This document shows, piece after piece, positions 47,101 through 54,864 of a stretch of DNA of 64,000 nt. Position 1 is the stretch's first letter. Every line of letters starts with the position of its first letter. The notes under the pieces are model-generated. The model was not told the origin of the DNA, made no database searches, and was given only the letters and a program-made list of their open reading frames with translations. The DNA is from Actinobacteria bacterium UBA2272 (GTDB lineage Bacteria; Actinomycetota; Coriobacteriia; Anaerosomatales; Anaerosomataceae): positions 186,001-250,000 of the forward strand of contig DDXA01000001.1 of the NCBI GenBank assembly GCA_002347725.1, read 5' to 3'. The position numbers and the translations under genes are program-made.

Positions 47101-49520
47101 ACGAGGCACAGGTCCGGCTGGACATCGACGGCAACGTGACCATTGTTCCGGTTGTGATCAACGTCGCTGCTGACGACTATGCGTTCGAGTTTGGCATGGT
47201 GCCCGAGGCGTGGCGAACGCTCATGGAGAACGGCATCGTCTATGGCGCGCAGGACTGGAGATGGCGTGCCGAGTCTGGCGACTGGCGGTTCTTCTGGACC
47301 GACGGTTCGGCAGCAGACGCGCTGCCCTCCGGCGCATCCTGGCTGGTCCACACGGCCTGGGAGGATGCCGACGCCCCGGACGGCATGAAGACCGACCTCG
47401 ACACGCTGGTCTTTGGCCCCGAAATGGATGATTTCTCGTGGTTCCTGCCCGACACATACGGGCCTCACGGCATGGGCCTCAAGGGAGGCTCGGCCAACAC
47501 CAACATCGGTGCCGGGATCTGGACATTTGCGACCAACACCGGCACCACCGAGGAGTGGGTGGCCGCCCCGCTCGAGGCAGGACTCAACCAGATCATGATC
47601 CACAACGTCCTGTACGGCGGGCACGACCTCGGCGAGCGGTTCTTGGGCGAGACCGGCGTGATCTCGGTCGATCCGAGCAGGCTCGACATCGTGAGTCCCG
47701 CCGATGAGGGTACCGAGCAGCTGGACTTCACCACGTACGACCTGGATCTCACCGGCGCTGCCGCACAGGCCTACGGCCTGAGCAAGCGCACCCACGAGAC
47801 CGACTCCATCACGACCGATGAGAGTTGGTTCCACACTCTCGACCTGGACAACGCGGCGTACCTGGACGTGCAGACCGCGTGTCCCGGGCAGGACATCGAC
47901 CTGTACGTCTACTACTGGAACGGCGTGGGCTTCGAACTCGTCGGCGCGTCGGAGACGGGCGGCGACGAGGAGCGGGTCCGGCTCGGGATGCCGCGCGATG
48001 GCGAGTACTGGATCGAGGTCTACGGCTACAGCGTCTCCGGCGCCCAGCCGTTCGATCTCTTCGTGTCAGCTCCGATGGGTGACGACCTGGTGCTGTCAGG
48101 CATCCCGGCAGGCGGCATAGACGCGGGCGGCGGCTTCACGCTGGATGTCGACTGGACGAAGGTTCGCAGTGGCTCGCTCGAGGAGCGGGAGGGCGAGTTC
48201 GAAGGAGTCGTCTTCCTCGGCCCGACTGAGGCTCCGGGCGCAGTCGAGGTGCCAGTGACGCTCAAGTATCCGTTCGAGATCGAGTCGTCGACTCCGGCCT
48301 ACAACGCGACCGGCGTCCCGGTCGACACGACGATCGACGTCACGTTCACCAAGCGGGTGGACGAGGCCACGCTCGATAGTTCCACTTTCTTCCTGATGAA
48401 GGGAATGAGCATCATCCCCGGTTCGATCAGCTACGACGATCTGACCGCAACGGCCACGTTCACGCCGGGTAGCTCGCTTGTGGAACTTGGCGGTTACGAG
48501 ATGGTGATCAAGGGAGTCATGTCGGTCGACGGCGACCAACTCAGCGCTGATGTCCCGTTCGTGACCGAGGGGCTGTTGGTGGATCGCATCAAGGGCGAGG
48601 ACCGCATCGGCACGGCGATCGAGGTCTCCAAGGCGGCCTTCCCGGCGGGCTCCGCGGATGCGGTGGTCATCGCGACAGCTTTCAACTGGCCTGACGCTCT
48701 CGGCGGTGCGTCGCTCGCGGGCGCGCTCGACTGCCCGATCCTCCTGACCCAGGCGGGCTCGCTGCCCTCGGCAGTCGCCCTTGAGATCGACCGGCTCGGT
48801 GCGAGCAGGGCGATCATCCTCGGCGGCGACGTGGCGGTTCAGACCGCCGTCGAGAATGCCCTCAAGACCAAGCTGGGCAACGCGAACGTGGACCGTCTCG
48901 GCGGCGCGGATCGCTACGCCACCGCACGGCTGATCGCGGCACGTGCAGTCGATGAGATCGGTGCAGGCTACGACGGCACGGCGTTCCTGGCAACAGGCGC
49001 GAACTTCCCGGACGCGCTCGGTGCTTCGCCGCTGGCAGCGGCCAAGGGCTGGCCGATCTATCTGGTGAGTCCGATCGCCGGTGCCGACGCGGCACTCGTG
49101 AACGCTATGAAGGCCGACGGTGTGGACAACGTCCTGATCCTGGGTGGACCGGTGGCGATACCCGCGACGGTCGAGACCGATGTCAAGGCGAAGGTGCCCT
49201 GCACAGCCACGCGGCTCAAGGGTGACGATCGCTACCAGACGGCTGCTGCGGTGGCCACGTACGGGGTCAACAGCGCCGGTCTGATGTGGGACAAGCTTGC
49301 GATCGCGACGGGTCAGAACTTCCCGGATGCGCTTGCGGGCGGAGTCCTTCAGGGCAAGAACAACTCGGTCATGCTGCTGACGCCTTCGGCGTCGCTCGAC
49401 CCGAGCGTGCGCGCCATCCTCACCAGCAACAAGGCCGTCATCAGCACCGTCCACTTCCTGGGCGGCCCGGTGGCGATCGCCGACTCGGTGCTGAACGAGG
49501 TGACGCAGATACTCCAGTAG
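44127..49520 (+). CDS. Giant secreted S8 subtilase with cell-wall-binding repeats
   Basis: A 1797-residue exported protease. The signal peptide covers about 1-34. The subtilase triad is Asp238 (KVAVADDSCD), His457 (DEDHGTLCS) and Ser674 (GGTSRSCPVAAG), so catalysis should be intact, with a large insert between Asp and His. Beta-rich accessory regions follow, including a PPC-like domain (about 1230-1312, DIDLYVYYWNG). A Big_5 Ig-like domain (about 1381-1480, SSTPAYNATGVPVD) comes next. Three cell-wall-binding repeat 2 modules end the protein (about 1484-1797; GEDRIGTAIEVS, NWPDALGGA, GGADRYATA, GDDRYQTAA). It should be held on the cell wall by secondary polymers. ATG start with AGAGGGG 7 bases upstream. 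Substrate unknown; peptide scavenging or surface-layer processing are possible. Confidence 0.9.
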   Translation: MHNHRSVRGALAVFVATALLLSLAGILPAGAAPQGRGEPPKPPTHVTSGSLEVAGAKLDSRLAEMVSKAGREGAAADAVVEVAVLAAKDAAAPSVMIRPIKMTLRGDPENDLWVGTAKVGKLLKLASAKGVAFVYENGRREPEGVEDSGGGGPKLSDLERQTASAKMKERIEAARDAGAPEVFREQFDDAGILVAPVAAEEDGGSATGFFDVKPTGHDSEGAWDQGYRGAGVKVAVADDSCDFGHPDLIGTHAVIDDPTSPYDGWPQAFDPFSLLLYAYDSFYGTSYVQGDNSWVDRGSTWFTDTSATITEADPEFQGASLTTPGTSLSGTYHVGRLWDENYYYYFGLGEFPIVLVADENVAGVYDTVYVDLDADWDFTTDKPCTKDSPVSYADLWDSDYDFTPDGIPDISGGMIYWIADGDNQPPGAEFLYGPHPTTPGSGDLVCFMGALNVDEDHGTLCSSNVVGQGISDGPNVWGEYPPFKTPGDGTGIVQGAAPDAGLVAIADIYWNHFASTLAAYDYAAFGLDEETHTGDDIQIVSNSYGESDEDADGWEYRSRYVTLLNTEYNNEVSYLFSTGNGAPGYGTTAPPAPATGIGVGASTQMGACGGWDSIYDEDQVTVGDVIPWSNRGPSASGGLSPDIVADGAYSSGAVPLNMYTYEGSSSWDIWGGTSRSCPVAAGNLALIFQAYKLRTGFWPNNEMARDLIMNGARDLNYDTLVQGSGSVDANRSVSIAAGNGGVLVQPSSLTFGDYLGDRFLSFPSVVHPGGSYEASLRFENTGTDSSTFSATDAWYENQYSMSFGVTLDAADLDAYDFNRPDWLMDITDMIPAGTDLVVVRTTQTAEDFAPTGAFDTDGTSHNVTRPLVYDWKDQDSSGGLWTDSNTNGHVNVGEIDEGEYMRFTYHNNFANTHELRVQTPKERMHDGVFLGLQWATRATGAERTMINVEIAFWNRIDCDWLEADFSGSIDGAEQIARSVYLNVPADAPVGIYEAQVRLDIDGNVTIVPVVINVAADDYAFEFGMVPEAWRTLMENGIVYGAQDWRWRAESGDWRFFWTDGSAADALPSGASWLVHTAWEDADAPDGMKTDLDTLVFGPEMDDFSWFLPDTYGPHGMGLKGGSANTNIGAGIWTFATNTGTTEEWVAAPLEAGLNQIMIHNVLYGGHDLGERFLGETGVISVDPSRLDIVSPADEGTEQLDFTTYDLDLTGAAAQAYGLSKRTHETDSITTDESWFHTLDLDNAAYLDVQTACPGQDIDLYVYYWNGVGFELVGASETGGDEERVRLGMPRDGEYWIEVYGYSVSGAQPFDLFVSAPMGDDLVLSGIPAGGIDAGGGFTLDVDWTKVRSGSLEEREGEFEGVVFLGPTEAPGAVEVPVTLKYPFEIESSTPAYNATGVPVDTTIDVTFTKRVDEATLDSSTFFLMKGMSIIPGSISYDDLTATATFTPGSSLVELGGYEMVIKGVMSVDGDQLSADVPFVTEGLLVDRIKGEDRIGTAIEVSKAAFPAGSADAVVIATAFNWPDALGGASLAGALDCPILLTQAGSLPSAVALEIDRLGASRAIILGGDVAVQTAVENALKTKLGNANVDRLGGADRYATARLIAARAVDEIGAGYDGTAFLATGANFPDALGASPLAAAKGWPIYLVSPIAGADAALVNAMKADGVDNVLILGGPVAIPATVETDVKAKVPCTATRLKGDDRYQTAAAVATYGVNSAGLMWDKLAIATGQNFPDALAGGVLQGKNNSVMLLTPSASLDPSVRAILTSNKAVISTVHFLGGPVAIADSVLNEVTQILQ

Positions 49521-49542
49521 GATCACAGCGGCACCCGCACGA

Positions 49543-49572
49543 GAGGAAGGGCGCCCTCGGGCGCCCTTCCTC
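49543..49572 (+). terminator. Strong hairpin terminator after the subtilase gene
   Basis: A perfect 13-bp stem (49543-49555 with 49560-49572) and a CTCG tetraloop, 22 bases after the stop. No T run follows, so it is a stable RNA 3' end or a U-less terminator. Confidence 0.6.
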
Positions 49573-49743
49573 GCTGTCCGCCAGTCGGCGTGCGCGTGCG
49601 CCATACAGCGTCAAGGAAGTCGATGAAGGTCTCGATGCCCCTCGCTCCCCCCCTCCGGCCGACAGCGTGATTGCACCCCCGCCGGTCACCGGTTCCGACG
49701 CGCAGTGCGCTAGACTTGCACCGACGCCAAGGAAGGCTCGCTC

Positions 49744-51354
49744 ATGCGCATCGCACTCGCACAGGTCAACGTCACGGTGGGGGATATCGGGGGGAACCTC
49801 GAGCGTTGCCTCGCGGCCGTCGAGACCGCTGCGGGTGCCGGCGCGGACCTCGTCCTTCTGCCCGAGCTCGCGCTCACCGGCTACCCGCCCGAGGACCTGC
49901 TGGCCAAGATGCACTTCGTCACCGCGGCGGGGGAGGCTCTCGAAGACTTCGCATCGCGTGCGACGGTGCCGGCGGTCGTCGGCTTCGTGACGCGCGATGC
50001 GAGCGGGCTCCGGAACGCGGCTGCGCTGGTCGCCGGGGCGCAGGTCGTACACGTCTATCACAAGCGCGAGCTGCCCAACTACGGCGTCTTCGACGAGGAG
50101 CGGTACTTCGAGCCGGGCGAGAGCGACACCATCTTCGAGCTTGGCGGGGTACCCACCGCGCTCACCGTCTGCGAAGACGTCTGGGTCGCCGCTACCGTCG
50201 AGCGCCTTGCCGCGGCGGGGGCCCGTCTCGTGCTCAACATCTCGGCGTCGCCCTTCCACGCGGGCAAGGGGCCCGAGCGGGAGCGCATGCTGCGCGCACG
50301 TGCGCGCGACAACGGCGTGTGGCTGGCATACTGCAACCTCGTCGGCGGCCAGGACGAACTGGTCTTCGACGGCCGCTCGCTGCTTATCGCGCCCGACGGC
50401 ACGCTCGTTGCGCGCAGCGCATCGTTTGCCGAGGGCATCACGGTAGCGAGCTTCGAGCCCGGCGCAGCCGTGGCCACCCGGAGCGGCGACGTGTCCCCGA
50501 TGTCGTGCGACGACGATGAGATCTACACCGCGCTTGTGACCGGTCTTCGCGACTACGTGCGCAAGAACGGCTTCACCGACGTGACTCTCGGACTCTCCGG
50601 AGGGATCGACTCGGCGCTCGTCGCCACGCTCGCCGCCGACGCACTCGGCCCGGAGCACGTCCACGGCGTCCTCATGCCCGGCCCGTACTCGAGCGACGGA
50701 AGCGTCACCGACGCGCGGGCGCTTGCCGCCGGCCTCGGCATAGATGCGCTCGAGTTGCCGATCGGGGATGCGTACGAAGCGCTGCTCGGCACGCTGGCAC
50801 CGGCCTTCGGCGAGCGGCTGCCGGACGTGACCGAGGAGAACCTGCAGGCACGCACGCGCGGCGCGTTGCTCATGGCGCTTTCGAACAAGTTCGGCTGGCT
50901 CGTGCTCGCCACCGGAAACAAGAGCGAGCTCTCGGTGGGGTACTCAACGCTCTACGGCGACATGGCGGGTGGATTCTCGCCGATCAAGGACGTGTTCAAG
51001 ACGAAGGCCTACGATCTCGCGCGGTGGCGAAACGCCCGCGTCGCGGCGCCGGTGATTCCTGAGGCCACGCTGGCCAAGCCGCCCTCGGCCGAACTCCGGC
51101 CCGACCAGACCGACCAGGACTCGCTGCCGCCCTACGAGGTGCTCGACGCGATCCTCGCCGGGTACGTCGAGCAGGATCGCTCGGTCGCCGATCTCGTCGC
51201 CGCGGGTCACGACGAGGCGACGGTCGAGGCCGTGGTGCGCATGGTCGACCGCGCCGAGTACAAGCGGCGACAGGGGGCCCCGGGCACGCGCGTGACTCCC
51301 AAGGCGTTCGGCCGGGACCGGCGTATGCCGATCACGAACCGGTTCGGGGGCTGA
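49744..51354 (+). CDS. nadE: Glutamine-dependent NAD+ synthetase
   Basis: A 536-residue two-domain enzyme. The N-terminal nitrilase-like glutaminase has the triad Glu41 (LLPELALTGYPPED), Lys107 (VYHKRELPNYGVFDE) and Cys143 (TVCEDVWV). The C-terminal ATP-pyrophosphatase has the P-loop GLSGGIDSALVA, GNKSELSVGYSTLYGDMAGGF and the tail RRMPITNRF. It makes NAD+ from NaAD using glutamine. ATG start with AAGGAAGG about 5 bases upstream. A TAGACT at 49711-49716 is a -10 candidate. The 223-base gap before it holds only the terminator and this element. Confidence 0.95.
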   Translation: MRIALAQVNVTVGDIGGNLERCLAAVETAAGAGADLVLLPELALTGYPPEDLLAKMHFVTAAGEALEDFASRATVPAVVGFVTRDASGLRNAAALVAGAQVVHVYHKRELPNYGVFDEERYFEPGESDTIFELGGVPTALTVCEDVWVAATVERLAAAGARLVLNISASPFHAGKGPERERMLRARARDNGVWLAYCNLVGGQDELVFDGRSLLIAPDGTLVARSASFAEGITVASFEPGAAVATRSGDVSPMSCDDDEIYTALVTGLRDYVRKNGFTDVTLGLSGGIDSALVATLAADALGPEHVHGVLMPGPYSSDGSVTDARALAAGLGIDALELPIGDAYEALLGTLAPAFGERLPDVTEENLQARTRGALLMALSNKFGWLVLATGNKSELSVGYSTLYGDMAGGFSPIKDVFKTKAYDLARWRNARVAAPVIPEATLAKPPSAELRPDQTDQDSLPPYEVLDAILAGYVEQDRSVADLVAAGHDEATVEAVVRMVDRAEYKRRQGAPGTRVTPKAFGRDRRMPITNRFGG

Positions 51355-51357
51355 CGC

Positions 51358-51828
51358 GTGGTCGCGGCCGAGTTCGTGTGGGTCGCCGCGACCGATCCGC
51401 GTATGACCGAGGTGCATGCCCTGCGGCACGAGGTGCTGTTCGCGCCGTTCGGCCTTCCGCGCGACGATGGTTGGGACGACGAGGGCGCCGACCGTCGTCA
51501 TCTCGTGGCGCTCGCGGGCGGCCAGGTCGTCGGCTACCTGAACATGATCGTCGAACTTGCGGGTTCGGGACACGTGCGGCAGGTCAGCGTGACCGGAGCG
51601 TTCCAGGGCACCGGTGTCGGACGCGCGCTCATGTGCGAGGCCGAGGCTGAGGCGATGCGGATCGGACTGTCGCTCCTTTGGCTGAACGCACGCGTCAGCG
51701 CCGAGGGGTTCTACCATCGGCTCGGCTACCGGACGACGAGCGTCGAATCGTTCCCGTCGGGGCGAACGAGGGTCCCGCACGTGCGCATGGAGCGTGTGCT
51801 TTGCGCCGATACGTCCCGGAAGCGGTAG
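51358..51828 (+). CDS. GNAT family N-acetyltransferase
   Basis: A 156-residue acetyltransferase of the ElaA/general GNAT type. It has LRHEVLFAPFGLPRDDGWDD at the N-terminus, the acetyl-CoA motif FQGTGVGRALM (motif A), and the C-terminal NARVSAEGFYHRLGY. The substrate is unknown. It begins 3 bases after nadE, so they are probably co-transcribed. A 7-bp inverted repeat follows its stop. Confidence 0.82.
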   Translation: MVAAEFVWVAATDPRMTEVHALRHEVLFAPFGLPRDDGWDDEGADRRHLVALAGGQVVGYLNMIVELAGSGHVRQVSVTGAFQGTGVGRALMCEAEAEAMRIGLSLLWLNARVSAEGFYHRLGYRTTSVESFPSGRTRVPHVRMERVLCADTSRKR

Positions 51829-51831
51829 CGC

Positions 51832-51849
51832 ATGCCACTCGCGTGGCAT
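51832..51849. repeat. Inverted repeat between the GNAT and aldolase genes
   Basis: Perfect arms ATGCCAC and GTGGCAT with a TCGC spacer, 3 bases after the GNAT stop. It could be a weak terminator or an operator for the aldolase gene; there is no T run. Confidence 0.35.
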
Positions 51850-51930
51850 AACCTATGACAGTGGGCGCGCAACCCGAACGGGTCGTCGCCGCGCCAGGGG
51901 AGCGTTTCGAACGATCACGAGGAGGATTCC

Positions 51931-52890
51931 ATGCCCAGCATCACCCGTGAAGCGGTCCGCGTGCCAGTCGATGTGCCTGCCGAGGCCCGCGAGACCTACA
52001 TCGACAACTACATGGCTGCAACCCGCGGCACCGGCAGGCTCATGCTGTTCGCCTGCGACCAGAAGATCGAGCATCTGAATGACGACTTCTACGGCGAGGG
52101 TATCTCGATCGAGGACGCGGAGCCGGAGCATCTCTTCCGCATCGGCAGCCAGGGCGTCTGCGGCGTGATGGCGGGCCAGCGCGGACTCATCGCGCAGTAC
52201 GCGGCCGATTATCCCGACATCAACTACCTGGTGAAGATGAACTCCAAGACGCACCTGGTCAAGACATCCGCAACCGACCCCGCCAGGCACCAGGACGACC
52301 CCTACTCGCCGCAGCTCTACGACATCCAGACCGTGCTCGACCTGCGCGAAGGCGGCGTGAACGTCGTTGGCATCGGCTACACGATCTACCTCGGTAGCGA
52401 GTACGAGTCGCAGATGATGATGGAGGCGGGTCAGCTGATCGCCGACGCGCACTCGGTGGGCCTCATCGTGGTTCTGTGGATCTACCCCCGCGGACGTGCC
52501 GTGAAAGACGAGAAGGACCCGCACCTGATCGCCGGCGCCGCCGGCGCCGCCGTCTGTCTCGGCTCGGACTTCGTGAAGGTCAACCCGCCGAAGGGTACCG
52601 ACGCGAAGTCATCGGCCGAGCTGCTCAAAGAGGCGTCGATGGCGGCGGGTCGCACCGGTCTCGTGTGTGCCGGAGGATCGACCGTCGACGCGCGCACGTT
52701 CCTCACGCAGCTCTGGGAGCAGATCCACGTCGGTGGAGCGAGCGGTAACGCCACGGGCCGCAACATCCACCAGCGCTCGCTCGATGAGGCCGTGCGTCTG
52801 ACCAAGGCGATCTCCGCCATCACGCTCGCCGACTACTCTGCCGACGACGCACTCGCCGTCTTCGAGGGGGAGAAGGAGTTCTCGCTCTAG
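51931..52890 (+). CDS. fbaB: Class I fructose-bisphosphate aldolase, DhnA/FbaB (archaeal) type
   Basis: A 319-residue TIM-barrel aldolase of the DeoC/LacD/DhnA family. It shows LMLFACDQKIEHLNDDFYGE near the N-terminus (substrate binding), a central VVLWIYPRG, and the Schiff-base lysine expected in DFVKVNPPKG, followed by VCAGGS for phosphate binding. This family splits fructose-1,6-bisphosphate, although related enzymes act in other aldol reactions. ATG start with GAGGAGG 6 bases upstream. It lies near a phosphofructokinase gene, which supports a glycolytic role. Confidence 0.88.
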   Translation: MPSITREAVRVPVDVPAEARETYIDNYMAATRGTGRLMLFACDQKIEHLNDDFYGEGISIEDAEPEHLFRIGSQGVCGVMAGQRGLIAQYAADYPDINYLVKMNSKTHLVKTSATDPARHQDDPYSPQLYDIQTVLDLREGGVNVVGIGYTIYLGSEYESQMMMEAGQLIADAHSVGLIVVLWIYPRGRAVKDEKDPHLIAGAAGAAVCLGSDFVKVNPPKGTDAKSSAELLKEASMAAGRTGLVCAGGSTVDARTFLTQLWEQIHVGGASGNATGRNIHQRSLDEAVRLTKAISAITLADYSADDALAVFEGEKEFSL

Positions 52891-52912
52891 ACTGCGGGGC
52901 ATCGTTGCCTCG

Positions 52913-52945
52913 AGCGCGGCATCGCACAGGTTGCGGTGCCGCGCT
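52913..52945. repeat. Inverted repeat at the accD promoter
   Basis: Nine-base arms AGCGCGGCA (52913-52921) and TGCCGCGCT (52937-52945) flank a 15-base centre. The right arm touches a TATCAT -10-like hexamer (52945-52950), 38 bases before accD. It could be a terminator for the aldolase gene or an operator for the acc genes. Confidence 0.4.
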
Positions 52946-52987
52946 ATCATAGCCACCTGATGTGTCCGCCCGGAGTCGTGGAGTCGC

Positions 52988-53857
52988 ATGCCAATCAACG
53001 ACTGGTTCAAGCAGCGGGAGAGCCGGCGCTACACCGTGACATCGGGAAGCGGCGCCGACCTGCCCGACGGCGTGTGGCGCACGTGTCCCGGGTGCCGCAA
53101 GACGCTCTACCAGGGCGACGTGGCCAAGAGCCTCTCGGTCTGCCCGCACTGCGGACACCATTTCGAGCTTATCGCGGCAGACCGGATCGAGGCGCTTGTC
53201 GATCCGGGTAGCTTCGAGCAGACGAATGCCTCCATCGGCTCGGTGGATCCCCTGCGCTTCTCGGCGGTGAAGCCGTACACGGAGAGCCTCGCTGCCGCCC
53301 GCGAGTCGTGCGGGCTTGCCGAGGCGGTGATCACCGGACGTGCACGAATCGGCGGCAGGGCGGTGGCCATCGGCGCGCTGGACTTCCGTTTCGTGGGCGC
53401 TTCGATGGGCTCGGCGGTCGGCGAGAAGGTGACGCGGCTGTTCGAGCTTGCTATCGCCGAGCGGCGCGCGGTCGTGCTCGTCGTCGCTTCGGGCGGTGCC
53501 CGGATGCAGGAGGGCATGCTCTCGCTCATGCAGATGGCCAAGACTGCGGCCGCCGCCGAGCGGCTCGCGCGCGCCGGGTTGCCCTACGTCTCTGTTCTCG
53601 TGAACCCCACGTACGGGGGCGTCACCGCGAGCTTCGCGGTGCTTGCCGACGTGATCTTTGCCGAGCCGGGCGCGCTCGTCGGCTTTGCGGGTCCGCGGCT
53701 CGTGGAACAGACGATCCGCCGTTCGCTACCCAAGGGCTTCCAGAGCGCCGAGTCGCTCGTGGACCACGGGATGATCGACGGCGTCGTGCCGCGGGCGGAG
53801 ATGCGTGGACGCGTGGCCGCCGTACTCGGCTACCTCCTGCCGGGCGGTGATGTCTGA
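52988..53857 (+). CDS. accD: Acetyl-CoA carboxylase carboxyltransferase subunit beta
   Basis: A 289-residue subunit. The N-terminal zinc ribbon has Cys33, Cys36, Cys52 and Cys55 (CPGC...CPHC). The crotonase-like carboxyltransferase core has FRFVGASMGSAVGEKVTRL, ASGGARMQEGMLSLMQM and NPTYGGVTASFA. With AccA it forms the carboxyltransferase that makes malonyl-CoA. The separate AccA/AccD arrangement is complete here; the biotin carboxylase and carrier are elsewhere. ATG start, and a TGATG junction with accA. Confidence 0.96.
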   Translation: MPINDWFKQRESRRYTVTSGSGADLPDGVWRTCPGCRKTLYQGDVAKSLSVCPHCGHHFELIAADRIEALVDPGSFEQTNASIGSVDPLRFSAVKPYTESLAAARESCGLAEAVITGRARIGGRAVAIGALDFRFVGASMGSAVGEKVTRLFELAIAERRAVVLVVASGGARMQEGMLSLMQMAKTAAAAERLARAGLPYVSVLVNPTYGGVTASFAVLADVIFAEPGALVGFAGPRLVEQTIRRSLPKGFQSAESLVDHGMIDGVVPRAEMRGRVAAVLGYLLPGGDV

Positions 53858-54822
53858 TGGCCCGCTTCGTGATGGAGTTCGAGCGTCCGCTCGTCGATCT
53901 CGAGGACAAGCTTGCCGAACTCAAGGCGCTCGATGTCGCCTCACTGCCCGAACTCGCGGCCGAGATCGAGGACCTCGAGCGGGAGGTCGAACGGCTGCGG
54001 GAGACGCTGTACGCCGCACTCTCGCCATGGGAGCGCGTGCAGGTCAGTCGTCACCCGTCGCGCCCCAAGACCGACGACTACGTCGCCGGGTTGTTCACCG
54101 ACGTCGTCGAGCTGCGCGGCGACCGCGCGTACGGTGACGACGAGGCGGTCTTCACGGCGCTTGCCACGCTCGACGGTTGGCGCATCGTCGTGATCGGGCA
54201 CCGCAAGGGCCGCACGACCAAGGAGAATGTCCGTCGTAACTTCGGCAGTCCCCATCCCGAGGGGTTCCGCAAGGCTCGCCGCGCCATGCGTCTGGCCGAG
54301 AAGTTCTCGCTGCCCGTCGTGACCTTCCTCGATACCGCGGGCGCGTATCCGGGGCTCGAGGACGAGGAGCGCGGTCAGGCGTGGGCTATCGCCGAGTGCC
54401 TCGCCACGCTCTCGGACCTGCCGGTCCCGGTCGTCGTGGTCGGTATCGGCGAAGGCGGGAGTGGCGGCGCGCTCGCCATCGGTTTCGGCGACCGCCTCAT
54501 CATGCTCGAGAACGCCTACTACTCGGTCATCAGTCCCGAGATGTGCGCGATGATTCTGTACAAAGACACCGCGCGGGCCGCCGAGAGCGCTTCGGCGCTC
54601 GCGCTCACAGCAGACGACCTCATGCGCCTCGGCATCGCCGACGAAGTGGTGCCCGAGCCGCTGGGCGGCGCGCACCGCGACCCTGCGCCGGTGATCGCCG
54701 CAGTCGGGGAGCGCATCACCTCTGCGCTCGAGACGCTGTCCGCCGGGGATACCGGCGCACTGCTCGAGAATCGCTACGGGCGCCTGCGCGCCATCGGTGT
54801 CTTCGCCGAGGGCGACGGGTAA
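53857..54822 (+). CDS. accA: Acetyl-CoA carboxylase carboxyltransferase subunit alpha
   Basis: A 321-residue subunit. An N-terminal coiled-coil-like helix pair (FERPLVDLEDKLAELKAL) precedes the core with SRHPSRPKTDDYV, IGHRKGRTTKENVRRNFG, TFLDTAGAYPG and GEGGSGGALAIGFGD. It binds carboxybiotin in the alpha-beta complex. Its ATG shares one base with the accD stop, so the subunits should be made together. PFK follows after 42 bases. Confidence 0.96.
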   Translation: MARFVMEFERPLVDLEDKLAELKALDVASLPELAAEIEDLEREVERLRETLYAALSPWERVQVSRHPSRPKTDDYVAGLFTDVVELRGDRAYGDDEAVFTALATLDGWRIVVIGHRKGRTTKENVRRNFGSPHPEGFRKARRAMRLAEKFSLPVVTFLDTAGAYPGLEDEERGQAWAIAECLATLSDLPVPVVVVGIGEGGSGGALAIGFGDRLIMLENAYYSVISPEMCAMILYKDTARAAESASALALTADDLMRLGIADEVVPEPLGGAHRDPAPVIAAVGERITSALETLSAGDTGALLENRYGRLRAIGVFAEGDG

Positions 54823-54864
54823 GACCACCAGAGACATCCATGGTCAAGACAGGGGAGTGATCTC

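Noticed and set aside
45843..47834. 663-codon open frame antisense to the subtilase gene
   Set aside because: The Asp/Gly/Thr-rich subtilase code creates an open reverse frame. The translated protein is repetitive in Val, Arg and His with no domain.
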